Assembly: GCA_947630695.1 (NCBI GenBank)
Contig: CANRIM010000004.1
Location: 1 to 64,000 of the forward strand
Reading direction: 5' to 3'
Length of the DNA: 64,000 bases
Source of the DNA: an uncultured Lachnospiraceae bacterium
GTDB taxonomy: Bacteria; Bacillota; Clostridia; Lachnospirales; Lachnospiraceae
The notes beneath the pieces were generated by a model. The model saw nothing but the letters and a program-made list of their open reading frames with translations, was not told the origin of the DNA and did no database searches. Shown here piece after piece: positions 23,823 through 33,162 of the stretch (position 1 is the first letter of the stretch; each line of letters starts with the position of its first letter). The position numbers and the translations under genes are program-made.

Positions 23823-25025
23823 ATGGTTTATATCAGTGTTCTCGGGTACGGAACGGTAGGTTCCGGCGTAGTGGAAGTATTAAAACAGAACAAAGACATT
23901 GCAGCAAGGCATGCGGGACAGGAAATCGAAGTCAAATATGTGCTGGATCTGCGGGATTTCCCCGGGGATCCGGTGCAGGAAAAGATCGTGCACGATTTCG
24001 ATATTATTTTAAATGATCCGGAAGTGGAAATCGTTGTGGAAGTTTTGGGCGGCGTGGAGCCTGCCTATACCTTTACCAATCAGGCGCTCTGCGCGGGGAA
24101 ATCCGTGGTAACCTCCAATAAAGAGCTGGTGGCAAAGCACGGCGCGGCGCTGATGGAAACGGCGAAGGCCCATCGGACCAATTTCCTGTTTGAGGCCAGC
24201 GTCGGCGGCGGCATCCCCATTATCCGGGCACTGTATGCATCGCTGACAGCGGATCATATCACGGAAATTTCGGGGATTATGAACGGAACCACCAATTATA
24301 TTCTGACGAAAATGTATGAGGAGGGCGCACAGTTTGCCGACGTGCTTTCCCAGGCACAGGCTTATGGCTATGCGGAGCGGGATCCTTCTGCAGATGTGGA
24401 CGGGTATGACGCCTGCAGGAAGATTGCCATTCTGACCTCGCTGACCAATGAACAGTCCGTTAATTATGAGGATATTTATACGGAAGGCATTCGTAAGATC
24501 AGCGCGGAGGATATTCGTTATATAAAACAGATGGGACGCAACGTCAGACTGCTGGCCTGCGCGCGGAAAAACGAGCGGGGTATGTATGCCATGGTGGCGC
24601 CGTTTCTGCTGGAACCAGACCATCCGCTGTTCCATGTCAACGACGTATTTAACGCCGTATATATTGACAGTGATATGCTGGGGGCAACCATGTTTTACGG
24701 CAAGGGCGCCGGAAAACTGCCCACGGCCAGTGCAGTGGTCAGCGATGTCATCGATGCGGTGAAGCACAGAGGCGCACTGATCAATATGAATCTGCCGGCG
24801 CAGCAGATGCGGCTGCTGGATTTCGATTCCTTTGTCTGTCCGTTTTTTGTAAGAGTCCGCAGGGAGGATCTGCCAGAAATACAGAAACTGCTGCCGGTGG
24901 CGCAGGAACTGGAACCCCTGATTGAAAACGAGGCGGCGTTCATTACCGAACCGGTGAGCCAGGCGGCGTTTGCCGCGGCGGAGGCGAAAGTGCCCGTTAT
25001 CAGCCGGATCAGAATTTATACATAA
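23823..25025 (+). CDS. hom: Homoserine dehydrogenase
   Basis: Reduces aspartate semialdehyde to homoserine with NAD(P)H, the branch to threonine and methionine. The 400-residue protein has the Rossmann start VLGYGTVGSGVVEVL, TSNKELVAKHG near residue 100, FEASVGGGIPIIRAL, and GIMNGTTNYILTKM, followed by AYGYAERDPSADVDGYDA, all hallmarks of the enzyme. A C-terminal ACT-like segment (FVCPFFVRVRREDLPEIQKL) of about 70 residues suggests allosteric control by threonine. ATG at 23823 is right; the frame extends upstream only through the previous gene's shadow. It is followed after 17 bases by the apgM-type gene and then lysC. Confidence 0.97.
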   Translation: MVYISVLGYGTVGSGVVEVLKQNKDIAARHAGQEIEVKYVLDLRDFPGDPVQEKIVHDFDIILNDPEVEIVVEVLGGVEPAYTFTNQALCAGKSVVTSNKELVAKHGAALMETAKAHRTNFLFEASVGGGIPIIRALYASLTADHITEISGIMNGTTNYILTKMYEEGAQFADVLSQAQAYGYAERDPSADVDGYDACRKIAILTSLTNEQSVNYEDIYTEGIRKISAEDIRYIKQMGRNVRLLACARKNERGMYAMVAPFLLEPDHPLFHVNDVFNAVYIDSDMLGATMFYGKGAGKLPTASAVVSDVIDAVKHRGALINMNLPAQQMRLLDFDSFVCPFFVRVRREDLPEIQKLLPVAQELEPLIENEAAFITEPVSQAAFAAAEAKVPVISRIRIYT

Positions 25026-25042
25026 AGGAAAGCAGGAAACAT

Positions 25043-26266
25043 ATGAAATATATTGTTGTTTTGGGAGACGGCATGGCGGATGAACCGCTGGCGTCTCTGG
25101 GCGGAAAGACACCCCTTGCGGCCGCGCATACGCCGTATATGGATGAAATGGCACCCGTATCTGCCATCGGCATGGTACGGACGATTCCGGAGGGCATGAG
25201 TCCGGGCAGCGATACCGCAAATCTTTCGGTGCTGGGCTATGATCCCCGGCAGTATTATACCGGGCGGTCTCCGCTGGAAGCCCTGTCCATCGGCGTGGAT
25301 ATGAAAGAAACCGATGTGGCAATCCGGACCAATCTGGTGACTTTAAGCGATGAAGACGGCGCATTCGAAGATAAGACCATACTGGATCACAGTTCCGGGG
25401 AAATTACCACAGAGGAAGCAAAAGAACTGCTGGAATGCTTAAAAGCCCACTTTACTTCGGAGGAATTTCAGTTTTACTGCGGCGTCAGCTACCGGCATCT
25501 GCTGATCTGGAATCACGGTTCCGTGGAAACGCTGACGGCGCCTCACGATGTGCTGGGACAGAAAATCGGCGCGTATCTGCCGGAAAATGCAGATTTGAAA
25601 CGGATGATGCAGGAAAGCTATGCACTGCTGAAGGATCATCCGGTCAATCAGAAGCGCAGGGCCGCAGGCAAGAATCCCGCCAATGCCGCATGGTTCTGGG
25701 GTGCGGGAACCAGGCCCTGCCTGGACAGCTTTGAAGGCAAATTCGGAAAGCGCGGCAGCATGATATCCGCCGTGGATCTGCTGAAAGGCATTGCGGTGGG
25801 TGCAGGCATGCACAATGTCCATGTGCCGGGAGCGACAGGAACACTGGATACCAATTATGAGGGAAAAGCCGAGGCCGCCGTAAAAGAATTACTTGAAAAT
25901 CATTCCGATTTCGTATATATTCACCTGGAAGCTTCTGATGAGATGGGTCATCAGGGCAGCGTGGAACGGAAAATCCGGGCCATCGAATATCTCGATGGGC
26001 GGATCATCGGACCGGTCAAAACCCAGCTGGAACGTGCAGGCGCAGCGTTTCGGATGCTGGTGCTTCCCGATCACCCCACGCCCATCCGTATTCGGACCCA
26101 CAGTGCCGAACCGGTGCCTTTCATGCTGTATGACAGCACGCAGGCGGTACGGTGTACAACGGCCTATGACGAAGCCCATGCAGCCAAAACAGGTATCAGG
26201 GTTGACAAGGGCTGCACACTAATGAATATATTATTGCAGAAGGAAGAATGCCCCGGGGCATTTTGA
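25043..26266 (+). CDS. apgM: Cofactor-independent phosphoglycerate mutase-like protein (proposed homoserine kinase)
   Basis: A 407-residue member of the alkaline phosphatase-superfamily group containing archaeal-type 2,3-bisphosphoglycerate-independent phosphoglycerate mutase. Motifs: VVLGDGMADEPL at the start (metal binding), GSDTANLSVLGYDP with the phospho-accepting serine near residue 55, IHLEASDEMGHQGS near residue 295 and LPDHPTPI near residue 340, where histidines and aspartates bind metal. One subfamily is labelled a proposed homoserine kinase in protein-family databases, and its position between hom and lysC, with no thrB or thrC in view, supports that role here. Glycolytic mutase activity is the alternative. 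Experimental evidence would be needed to choose. Confidence 0.88.
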   Translation: MKYIVVLGDGMADEPLASLGGKTPLAAAHTPYMDEMAPVSAIGMVRTIPEGMSPGSDTANLSVLGYDPRQYYTGRSPLEALSIGVDMKETDVAIRTNLVTLSDEDGAFEDKTILDHSSGEITTEEAKELLECLKAHFTSEEFQFYCGVSYRHLLIWNHGSVETLTAPHDVLGQKIGAYLPENADLKRMMQESYALLKDHPVNQKRRAAGKNPANAAWFWGAGTRPCLDSFEGKFGKRGSMISAVDLLKGIAVGAGMHNVHVPGATGTLDTNYEGKAEAAVKELLENHSDFVYIHLEASDEMGHQGSVERKIRAIEYLDGRIIGPVKTQLERAGAAFRMLVLPDHPTPIRIRTHSAEPVPFMLYDSTQAVRCTTAYDEAHAAKTGIRVDKGCTLMNILLQKEECPGAF

Positions 26267-26290
26267 CGACTGTAGGATATGGAGGAAAAG

Positions 26291-27502
26291 ATGTTAATTG
26301 TAAAGAAGTTTGGCGGTTCTTCTGTCGCCAATGTCGAACGGATTTATAACGTGGCAAAGCGCTGTATCGAAGATTACAAACGCGGTGACAATGTGGTTGT
26401 GGTGCTTTCGGCAATGGGCAAGACGACAGACGGCCTGATCGAGCTGGCAAATTCCGTAAGTAAGCGGCCGAATAGAAGAGAAATGGATATGCTGCTGACC
26501 ACCGGCGAGCAGGTTTCAGTAGCGCTGATGGCTATGGCAATGCAGGAGTTGAATGTTCCGGCGATTTCCCTTAACGCGTTTCAAATCGGGATCCATACCA
26601 CACAGGTACATACCAATTCAAGAATCAAAGAGATCGACAAGGCCCGCATCCGGCATGAACTGGAAAACAGAAAAATTGTGATTGTCGCCGGTTTTCAGGG
26701 CATTGACAAATACGATGACCTGACGACCCTGGGCCGGGGCGGTTCCGATACGACGGCAGTTGCGCTGGCGGCTGCGCTGCATGCGGATAAATGTGAAATT
26801 TTTACAGATGTGGAGGGCGTCTATACGGCGGATCCGAGAATCGTGCCGGATGCGTCGAAACTGAAAGAAATTTCTTATGATGAGATGCTGGAAATGGCGA
26901 CGCTGGGCGCCAAGGTACTGCACAACAGATCGGTGGAACTGGCAAAGAAATACAGCGTACCGCTGGTGGTTCGTTCCAGTCTGAATATGGAAGAGGGAAC
27001 AGAAGTCAAGGAGGAAACAAGAATGGAAAAAATGTTGGTAAGCGGCGTGGCCGCAGATAAAAATACAGCCAGAATTTCGCTGATCGGTTTGAAGGATGTA
27101 CCGGGCGTGGCATTTAAGGTCTTTAACTGCCTTGCAAAGAAAAACGTCAATATCGATATGATCCTGCAGTCCATCGGCAGGGAAGGGTCCAAGGATATTA
27201 CCTTTACCGTGCCCCGGGATATGCTGGAGGACGCATTGGAGGTACTGGAGGAAAACAGGGATACGCTGTGCTTCGACCGTGTCAGCAGCAAAAAATCCGT
27301 GGCAAAGGTTTCTGTCATCGGTTCCGGTATGGCAACCAATCCCGGTGTGGCCGCCAAGATGTTTGAAGCGCTCTTTAACGCAGGCATCAATATCAAGATG
27401 ATTTCCACCTCTGAAATCAGAGTCACCGTTCTGATCGAAGAAGAGGAAACCGAACTGGCGGTGCGTGCCATCCACGAAGCCTTCCGGCTCAAAGACCTTT
27501 AA
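26291..27502 (+). CDS. lysC: Aspartate kinase
   Basis: Phosphorylates aspartate, the committed step to lysine, threonine and methionine. The 403-residue protein begins MLIVKKFGGSSVA, and contains VVVVLSAMGKTTDGLI, GRGGSDTTAVALAAAL and YTADPRIVPDASKL, the nucleotide and aspartate binding motifs. Two C-terminal ACT domains (ISLIGLKDVPGVAFKVF; VSVIGSGMATNPGVAAKMF) give feedback inhibition by lysine and/or threonine, as in the LysC-type enzymes. ATG at 26291 has GGAGG six bases upstream, which overlaps a less likely ATG at 26279. It closes the hom-apgM-lysC unit at a terminator. Confidence 0.97.
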   Translation: MLIVKKFGGSSVANVERIYNVAKRCIEDYKRGDNVVVVLSAMGKTTDGLIELANSVSKRPNRREMDMLLTTGEQVSVALMAMAMQELNVPAISLNAFQIGIHTTQVHTNSRIKEIDKARIRHELENRKIVIVAGFQGIDKYDDLTTLGRGGSDTTAVALAAALHADKCEIFTDVEGVYTADPRIVPDASKLKEISYDEMLEMATLGAKVLHNRSVELAKKYSVPLVVRSSLNMEEGTEVKEETRMEKMLVSGVAADKNTARISLIGLKDVPGVAFKVFNCLAKKNVNIDMILQSIGREGSKDITFTVPRDMLEDALEVLEENRDTLCFDRVSSKKSVAKVSVIGSGMATNPGVAAKMFEALFNAGINIKMISTSEIRVTVLIEEEETELAVRAIHEAFRLKDL

Positions 27503-27529
27503 AGTACATTTTGATTATAATAACCTTGA

Positions 27530-27556
27530 AAAAAGACGCTTTCGGGCGTCTTTTTC
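27530..27556 (+). terminator. Terminator after lysC
   Basis: AAAAAGACGC (27530-27539), loop TTTCGG, GCGTCTTTTT (27546-27555). Confidence 0.92.
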
Positions 27557-27639
27557 GCTGCGTGGCAGACGGATGGGAAAAATGATAAAGAATCAAAAAT
27601 TAAAATTAAAAATCCTGTGATTTTATTGCAAATCTCCTC

Positions 27640-27680
27640 TTGCTATTTGCAAAAAGGTCAAGTATTATGGTAAATAGCAA
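27640..27680 (+). promoter_or_regulatory. Promoter of the L,D-transpeptidase gene with a flanking dyad
   Basis: TTGCTA (27640-27645) and TATTAT (27663-27668) are 17 bases apart. TTGCTATTT (27640-27648) is the exact inverse of AAATAGCAA (27672-27680), so a 9-bp dyad brackets the promoter, a plausible repressor site. The rest of the 219-base gap is AT-rich without a gene. Confidence 0.6.
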
Positions 27681-27721
27681 AAGTATCAAACAAGTTTTTT
27701 CAGACAGAGGGCGAAGCATAT

Positions 27722-29497
27722 ATGTCAACAATGGAGTCAGATGACACAATGAACCTGAGCGGGGAAGATGAGGATCTGGGCGGTCTGGATCAGTTCCGTC
27801 TGGATGACTGGGAAGAGATGCCGTCGAACATGGAGGCACAGGAAGTGCAGGCAGCAGGAGGCGCGTATGCCGCTGCGGAAGATGCATTTGCTTCGGCAGC
27901 AGCCGGGCATGAAAGAACCGGTGTGCGTATTGCATTGATTGCTGCAGGGGTGGTGCTTTTAATTTATATTGCCGGACTGATCTTTTTCCAATTCCATTTT
28001 CTGCCGAATACCCGGATCGACAGTGTGAACTGCGCATGGAAAACGGCGAAAGGTGCAGATCAGGAGCTGATCGAAAAGATCGATGCCTATACGCTGACGT
28101 TAGAGGAGCACAGAGAGAAAACCGAGTACATTTACGGACGGGATATCGATCTGCAGGCGGAGATCGGCGGATCGGCAGCGACCATATTAAAACAGCAGAA
28201 ATCCGGGCTGTGGTTCGCGGCAATGTTGAAGCATTCGGATTATCATCTGCAGGCTGAAGTACAGTACGATGCGGATAAGCTGGCGGCGGCAGTGCAGGCA
28301 CTGCAGGTCAGCGATCCTGCCGGAATGACGGAACCGGTGGATGCGCATATCGCATATGATGAACAGAAGAAAACTTACTATATCGATGCGGGAGATCCCG
28401 GCAGCGTGATCCTGCCGGAGGTGCTGATGCAGAAAATCACGGAGGCGGTGGAAAGCCTGAAGCCGTCTGTCGATCTGCAGAAAGAGGGTTGTTATCAGAA
28501 GCAGGCGGTGCTTGCGGATGATGAGACGCTGAAAAAGAATCTGGCGCTGGTCAACGCCCATGCGGATATCTCTCTGGAAATTCTGTTTGGCGAGAACAAA
28601 GAGGTACTGAGCATCAGCGAGATCTATCCCTGGATTTCATCGGATGCAGAGGGAAATATTGTGGTAGACGCCGGGCAGGTTACGGCATATGCGGCCTCCC
28701 TGGCGGAAAAGTATAATACGTATGACAAGGACCGGACGCTGCATACCTCCTGGGACTTCGACGTTACGGTAGAAAAAGGTGATTACGGCTGGAAAATGGA
28801 TGTGGACGCCACGGCAGCCAAAATTGCCGATGCCATCCGGGCCGGCGGCAGTCAGACAATGGAACCGGAGTGGGCACAGACGGCCAATGCTTTTGGAGCA
28901 ACGGACTGGGGCAATACCTATGTGGAAGTCAATCTGACGAAGCAGCATCTGTATTACTATAAAGAAGGCGAACTGGTGCAGGAATGTGATTTTGTCAGCG
29001 GTACGGTCAGCAAGGACAGAGCTACGCCCACCGGAATTTACTCGATCAAATACCGGAAGAGTCCGGCGATTCTTCGTGGTATCAACTGGGAGACACCGGT
29101 GAATTACTGGATGCCGTTTTATGATGGCTGCGGAATGCATGACGCTACCTGGCGGCGGAAATTTGGCGGAACCATCTATTATTACAACGGCTCCCACGGC
29201 TGTCTCAATATGCCCATCGGACCCACAAAGATCATATATGATAATATTGTGGCGGGAACGCCGATTCTGATTTATAAAACGGAGACGGAACCGGTCAAGG
29301 TTGTACCGGTGCACGAAACGCCGTGGCCTGAAGGGTATCCCACGGCAGTACCGACGGAGGCGCCCAATGAAACGCCGGTTCCGGTAGAAGTCATCGAAAC
29401 GCCTGTTCCCGTACAGGAACCTGCACCGACACAGCCGCCTGTGACGACGGAAGTTCCGGCAACGGAAGTGCCTGCGCCTGCGGAGCCGGCAGCATAA
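27722..29497 (+). CDS. L,D-transpeptidase (YkuD) with peptidoglycan-binding domains
   Basis: A wall enzyme that forms 3-3 crosslinks or attaches proteins to peptidoglycan. The 591-residue protein has an acidic cytoplasmic head, one membrane segment near residues 78-100, two peptidoglycan-binding domains of the type found in clostridial YkuD proteins (about 105-360), and the catalytic domain (about 385-525) with TPTGIYSIKYR and the active-site motif SHGCLNMP (H492, C494). The last 60 residues are Pro/Thr/Glu/Val repeats such as ETPVPV, an extracellular linker. A short hydrophobic anchor rather than a cleaved signal means it stays membrane bound. It is expressed from its own promoter. Confidence 0.93.
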   Translation: MSTMESDDTMNLSGEDEDLGGLDQFRLDDWEEMPSNMEAQEVQAAGGAYAAAEDAFASAAAGHERTGVRIALIAAGVVLLIYIAGLIFFQFHFLPNTRIDSVNCAWKTAKGADQELIEKIDAYTLTLEEHREKTEYIYGRDIDLQAEIGGSAATILKQQKSGLWFAAMLKHSDYHLQAEVQYDADKLAAAVQALQVSDPAGMTEPVDAHIAYDEQKKTYYIDAGDPGSVILPEVLMQKITEAVESLKPSVDLQKEGCYQKQAVLADDETLKKNLALVNAHADISLEILFGENKEVLSISEIYPWISSDAEGNIVVDAGQVTAYAASLAEKYNTYDKDRTLHTSWDFDVTVEKGDYGWKMDVDATAAKIADAIRAGGSQTMEPEWAQTANAFGATDWGNTYVEVNLTKQHLYYYKEGELVQECDFVSGTVSKDRATPTGIYSIKYRKSPAILRGINWETPVNYWMPFYDGCGMHDATWRRKFGGTIYYYNGSHGCLNMPIGPTKIIYDNIVAGTPILIYKTETEPVKVVPVHETPWPEGYPTAVPTEAPNETPVPVEVIETPVPVQEPAPTQPPVTTEVPATEVPAPAEPAA

Positions 29498-29567
29498 TAA
29501 GTTTACATAAAAGACGCAAACAGAGGACAGACCGGATCTGTCCGATGGATTACGCAAAGTCCGATAC

Positions 29568-29595
29568 AGAGGTTCTGTCTGACAGAACCTCTTTT
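29568..29595 (+). terminator. Terminator after the L,D-transpeptidase gene
   Basis: AGAGGTTCTG (29568-29577), loop TCTGA, CAGAACCTCT (29583-29592), then TTT. It ends only 20 bases before tsaE, so some read-through or a downstream promoter is expected. Confidence 0.8.
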
Positions 29596-29614
29596 GGATA
29601 TATGAGAGGCAACT

Positions 29615-30040
29615 ATGAAAGTATGGGAAAGCTTTTCCGAGGAGGAAACCTACAGGATTGGAAAAGAGCTGGCACAACAGGCAAAACCAGGGGATATTAT
29701 AGCGCTGCAAGGCGATCTGGGCGTCGGCAAGACGGTGTTTGCCAGAGGCTTTGCGGCGGGGCTGGGCATTGAAGGCCCGGTGGCATCTCCCACCTTTACC
29801 TTTGTGATCTGCTATGCACAGGGCAGACTTCCTCTGTATCATTTTGACCTGTACCGGATCGCGGATCCGGAGGAACTGGATGAAATCGGCTATGAGGAGT
29901 TTTTCTACGGCAGCGGGGTTTGTCTGGTAGAATGGCCGGAACGGGCGGAAGAACTGTTTCCGGCCCATACGGTTTGGATGCGGATCGAAAAGGATTTTGC
30001 AAAGGACGCCGCATACAGAAAGATTACCATGGAGGATTGA
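29615..30040 (+). CDS. tsaE: tRNA t6A biosynthesis ATPase TsaE
   Basis: TsaE is the ATPase that works with TsaB and TsaD to make N6-threonylcarbamoyladenosine at position 37 of ANN-decoding tRNAs. The 141-residue protein has Walker A GDLGVGKTVFARG near residue 33, SPTFTF near residue 59, then HFDLYRI and the aromatic-rich VEWPERAEEL, all typical. RBS GAGAGG lies six bases before ATG. The next gene, the tsaB-rimI fusion, starts two bases after its stop, and tsaD is three genes downstream, so the pathway's core genes are together; tsaC is not in the window. Confidence 0.96.
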   Translation: MKVWESFSEEETYRIGKELAQQAKPGDIIALQGDLGVGKTVFARGFAAGLGIEGPVASPTFTFVICYAQGRLPLYHFDLYRIADPEELDEIGYEEFFYGSGVCLVEWPERAEELFPAHTVWMRIEKDFAKDAAYRKITMED

Positions 30041-30041
30041 A

Positions 30042-31187
30042 ATGAGAGTATTGGCAATCGATTCTTCCGGACTCGTTGCAGGGGCGGCGATTGTGGAAGA
30101 CGATAAGGTACTGGCAGAATATACACTGAACGATAAAAAGACCCATTCCCAGACGCTGCTGCCGCTGGTGGATTCCATGTGCCGGATGCTGGAACTGGAC
30201 CTGCATACGCTGGATGCGGTGGCGGTGGCAAAAGGCCCGGGCTCCTTTACGGGACTGCGTATCGGCGTATCCACGGCGAAGGGACTGGCTATGGCGCTGG
30301 GGATTCCGGTGATCGGCGTACCCACGGTGGACGCACTGGCGTTTCAGATGGGAGATACGGATGCTTTGATCTGCCCGATGATGGACGCCAGAAGAAATCA
30401 GGTTTATACGGGGCTGTATCACTGCAAAAACGGAAAACTGACCACCATCCTGCCCCAGACGGCGCTGTCGGCGGAGGAACTGATTGGGCGGCTGAACCGG
30501 CAAAAGGAGCGGGTACTCTTTACCGGAGACGGCGTGCCCGTGTGTCAGGAACAGCTGAAAGCGGGACTTACCATTGATTATACCTTTGCCCAGCCCTTTG
30601 CGGCCCGGCAGCGGGCGGCGGCTTTAGGTACTTTAAGCATTGCGCTGGCGAAGGAAGGACAGGCCGTGGCGGCGGAGGCCTTCCGGCCGGAGTATCTGCG
30701 TCCTTCCCAGGCGGAACGGGAGCGGGCGGAATTTTTGCGCCGGGTGACCATTGCCGGGGCAGAGAAAGCGGATTTTTCTGCGGTCGCTGCGCTGGAACGG
30801 GAGATTTTTACCCAGCCCTGGAGCGAAGAAAGTCTGCGATCCTTTTATGAAAAGGAAGGAAACCGCCTGCTTTGCGCCTGTGAGAACGGCCGTGTTATCG
30901 GATACTGCGGCTATTATTCCACCGGGGAGGAAGCGAATGTGACCAATCTGGCGGTGGCGGAAGCGTACCGGGGCAAGGGCATCGGACATCTGCTGCTGTC
31001 TTACGCCATCCGGGAAGCTGCCCGAAACGGGCAGAAGGCCATGACGCTGGAAGTCAGAGTCTCCAATATGGCAGCCAGAAATCTGTATGAGTCTCTGGAT
31101 TTTCAGATGGAAGGCTGCAGAAAGCAGTTTTATGCGGATCCTGTGGAGGATGCCTGCATTTACTGGTTGAGGGATTTGCAATGTTAG
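30042..31187 (+). CDS. tsaB-rimI: TsaB-RimI fusion (t6A complex subunit and ribosomal-protein acetyltransferase)
   Basis: A 381-residue bifunctional protein. Residues 1-225 are TsaB: RVLAIDSSGLVAGAAIV, KTHSQTLLP, AVAKGPGSFTGLRIGVSTAKGLA and DARRNQVYTG, the ASKHA-fold partner that binds TsaD. Residues about 240-381 are a GNAT acetyltransferase of the RimI type, with the acetyl-CoA loop VAEAYRGKGIGHLLL, TLEVRVSNMAARNLYESLDF and the N-terminal FTQPWSEESLRSFYEKEG; RimI acetylates the N-terminal alanine of ribosomal protein S18. Elsewhere tsaB and rimI are adjacent genes. No stop or frameshift separates the halves here. ATG at 30042 follows GGAGG within the end of tsaE. Confidence 0.95.
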   Translation: MRVLAIDSSGLVAGAAIVEDDKVLAEYTLNDKKTHSQTLLPLVDSMCRMLELDLHTLDAVAVAKGPGSFTGLRIGVSTAKGLAMALGIPVIGVPTVDALAFQMGDTDALICPMMDARRNQVYTGLYHCKNGKLTTILPQTALSAEELIGRLNRQKERVLFTGDGVPVCQEQLKAGLTIDYTFAQPFAARQRAAALGTLSIALAKEGQAVAAEAFRPEYLRPSQAERERAEFLRRVTIAGAEKADFSAVAALEREIFTQPWSEESLRSFYEKEGNRLLCACENGRVIGYCGYYSTGEEANVTNLAVAEAYRGKGIGHLLLSYAIREAARNGQKAMTLEVRVSNMAARNLYESLDFQMEGCRKQFYADPVEDACIYWLRDLQC

Positions 31188-32089
31188 ATGTTTGTCTGCT
31201 TGGTACCGGCGGCATGATGCCGCTTCCCTATCGGAGACTGACGTCTTTGATGCTGCGGTATAACGGGAGCAGCATTCTTATTGACTGCGGAGAGGGAACG
31301 CAGGTGGCTATTAAGGAAAAGGGATGGAGCTTCAAGCCCATCGATATCATCTGCTTCACCCATTATCACGCGGATCATATCAGCGGACTGCCGGGACTTC
31401 TGCTCACCATGGGCAATGCGGAGCGGACGGAGCCGCTGATCATTATCGGCCCCAGAGGCATCGAACAGGTGGTGAACGCGCTGCGGGTGATTGCGCCGGA
31501 ACTGCCGTTTCCGATTGAATTTATGGAGCTGAAAGGGCAGACCTGTTCCTTCCGGTTCAACGGATTTCAGATCGAGGCCTTTCGCGCCACCCACAATATC
31601 GTCTGTTACGGCTATAATGTACTGATTCCCCGGGCAGGAAAATTTCTGCCGGAAAAGGCGGCCGAAAACAAGGTGCCCATGAAATGCTGGAGCCGGCTGC
31701 AGAAAGGGGAACTGGTGGAAGAAGACGGCATTCTCTATACGCCGGATCTGGTGCTGGGAGAGGAACGAAAAGGCATCAAGCTGACCTACTGCACCGATTC
31801 CCGCCCCACGCCCCTCATTGCCGCATCGGCGAAGGACGCGGATCTGATGATCTGCGAGGGCATGTACGGGGAAGCGGAAAAAGAAGCGAAAGCGGAAGCA
31901 TATAAACATATGACATTTTATGAGGCGGCAAAGCTGGCGCGCATGGCGCAGCCGAAGGAGCTGTGGCTGACGCATTACAGTCCGTCACTGGTACGGCCGG
32001 AGGAATATATGGATCGGGTCAGATCGATTTTTCCGGCGGCAAAGGCGGGAAAAGATCTGATGTCAACGGAACTGAATTTTGAGGATTGA
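31181..32089 (+). CDS. rnz: Ribonuclease Z (metallo-beta-lactamase fold)
   Basis: Endonuclease that trims the 3' ends of tRNA precursors. The 302-residue protein starts LLGTGGMMPLPYRRLTS, has the metal motif FTHYHADHISGLPGLL near residue 63, RATHNIVCYGYNV near residue 145, and later YCTDSRPT and HMTFYEAAKLA with a further histidine and LTHYSPSL. All match the short RNase Z type. It overlaps the previous gene by seven bases, ATG lying inside the end of tsaB-rimI. Its place amid t6A genes groups tRNA maturation functions, although rnz is not usually within this operon. Confidence 0.92.
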   Translation: MLDVCLLGTGGMMPLPYRRLTSLMLRYNGSSILIDCGEGTQVAIKEKGWSFKPIDIICFTHYHADHISGLPGLLLTMGNAERTEPLIIIGPRGIEQVVNALRVIAPELPFPIEFMELKGQTCSFRFNGFQIEAFRATHNIVCYGYNVLIPRAGKFLPEKAAENKVPMKCWSRLQKGELVEEDGILYTPDLVLGEERKGIKLTYCTDSRPTPLIAASAKDADLMICEGMYGEAEKEAKAEAYKHMTFYEAAKLARMAQPKELWLTHYSPSLVRPEEYMDRVRSIFPAAKAGKDLMSTELNFED

Positions 32090-32095
32090 GCAGAC

Positions 32096-33109
32096 ATGAA
32101 AAAAATACTGGCAATCGAAAGCAGCTGTGACGAGACGGCCGCCGCCGTGGTGGCCGACGGCCGCAGCGTGCTTTCCAATATCATTTCATCACAGATCGCC
32201 AGACACAAACTGTTTGGCGGCGTGGTACCGGAGATTGCTTCCAGAAAGCATATCGAAAAAATCAATCAGGTGGTTTCTGCGGCGCTGGATGAGGCAGGCA
32301 TGACGCTGACACAAGTGGACGCCGTGGCGGTGACCAAAGGCCCGGGACTGGTGGGGGCGCTTCTGGTGGGCGTTTCATTTGCAAAGGCACTGGCCTTTGC
32401 GGCCGGCAAGCCTTTGATCGGCGTCAATCACATCGAAGGCCATATCGCCGCCAATTATATCAGCAATCCCCGGCTGGAACCGCCGTTTCTGTGTCTGGTG
32501 GTGAGCGGCGGCCATACCCATCTGGTGCGGGTAGCGGATTACGGCGTTTATGAAGTGCTGGGCCGGACCCTGGATGATGCTGCCGGAGAGGCGTTTGACA
32601 AGGTGGCCAGAGCCATCGGGCTGGGATATCCCGGCGGCCCAAAGATCGAAGCCCTGGCAAAGCTGGGCAATCCCAAAGCGATTCCCTTTCCCCGGGCGAA
32701 AATCTCCGGGTCGGCGCTGGATTTTTCCTTCAGCGGGCTGAAATCGGCGGTGTTAAATTATATGAACGGGGCGCATATGCGTAAGGAGCGGATCGTGGAG
32801 GCAGATCTGGCGGCCAGTTTCCAGCAGGCGGTGATCGACGTGCTGGTAGGCAATCTGATGAAGGCCGCCGCGGAATCGGACACCAAATGCATCGCGCTGG
32901 CCGGCGGCGTGACCGCCAATCAGACCCTGCGGACCGCCGTAGAGCAGGCCTGCGTTTCGGCAGGCTATACCTTTTACTGTCCGGAACCGCTGCTTTGTAC
33001 GGACAATGCGGCGATGATCGGCGCCGCAGCTTATACTTCCTGGCAGAAAGGACAGTTGTCAGACTGGTCGCTGAATGCGGATCCGGCGCTGCAGCTGGGA
33101 GCAATTTAA
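32096..33109 (+). CDS. tsaD: tRNA t6A threonylcarbamoyltransferase TsaD
   Basis: Catalytic subunit transferring the threonylcarbamoyl group to A37 of tRNA. The 337-residue protein begins [16 protein letters not shown], has [28 protein letters not shown], and the iron-binding NHIEGHIAA near residue 110, then VSGGHTHLV and [14 protein letters not shown]. It is full length. It starts six bases after the rnz stop, in an operon with tsaE and the tsaB-rimI fusion; ispD follows after 53 bases. Confidence 0.98.
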   Translation: MKKILAIESSCDETAAAVVADGRSVLSNIISSQIARHKLFGGVVPEIASRKHIEKINQVVSAALDEAGMTLTQVDAVAVTKGPGLVGALLVGVSFAKALAFAAGKPLIGVNHIEGHIAANYISNPRLEPPFLCLVVSGGHTHLVRVADYGVYEVLGRTLDDAAGEAFDKVARAIGLGYPGGPKIEALAKLGNPKAIPFPRAKISGSALDFSFSGLKSAVLNYMNGAHMRKERIVEADLAASFQQAVIDVLVGNLMKAAAESDTKCIALAGGVTANQTLRTAVEQACVSAGYTFYCPEPLLCTDNAAMIGAAAYTSWQKGQLSDWSLNADPALQLGAI

Positions 33110-33162
33110 AGAAGCTGTTCTGCCATTATGGGAAAAACAGACAAATGACAACGGAGGCTTTT

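Noticed and set aside
28637..30325. Long minus-strand frame (562 codons)
   Set aside because: Covers the 3' end of the L,D-transpeptidase gene, its terminator and tsaE on the opposite strand; no domain and no ribosome binding site.
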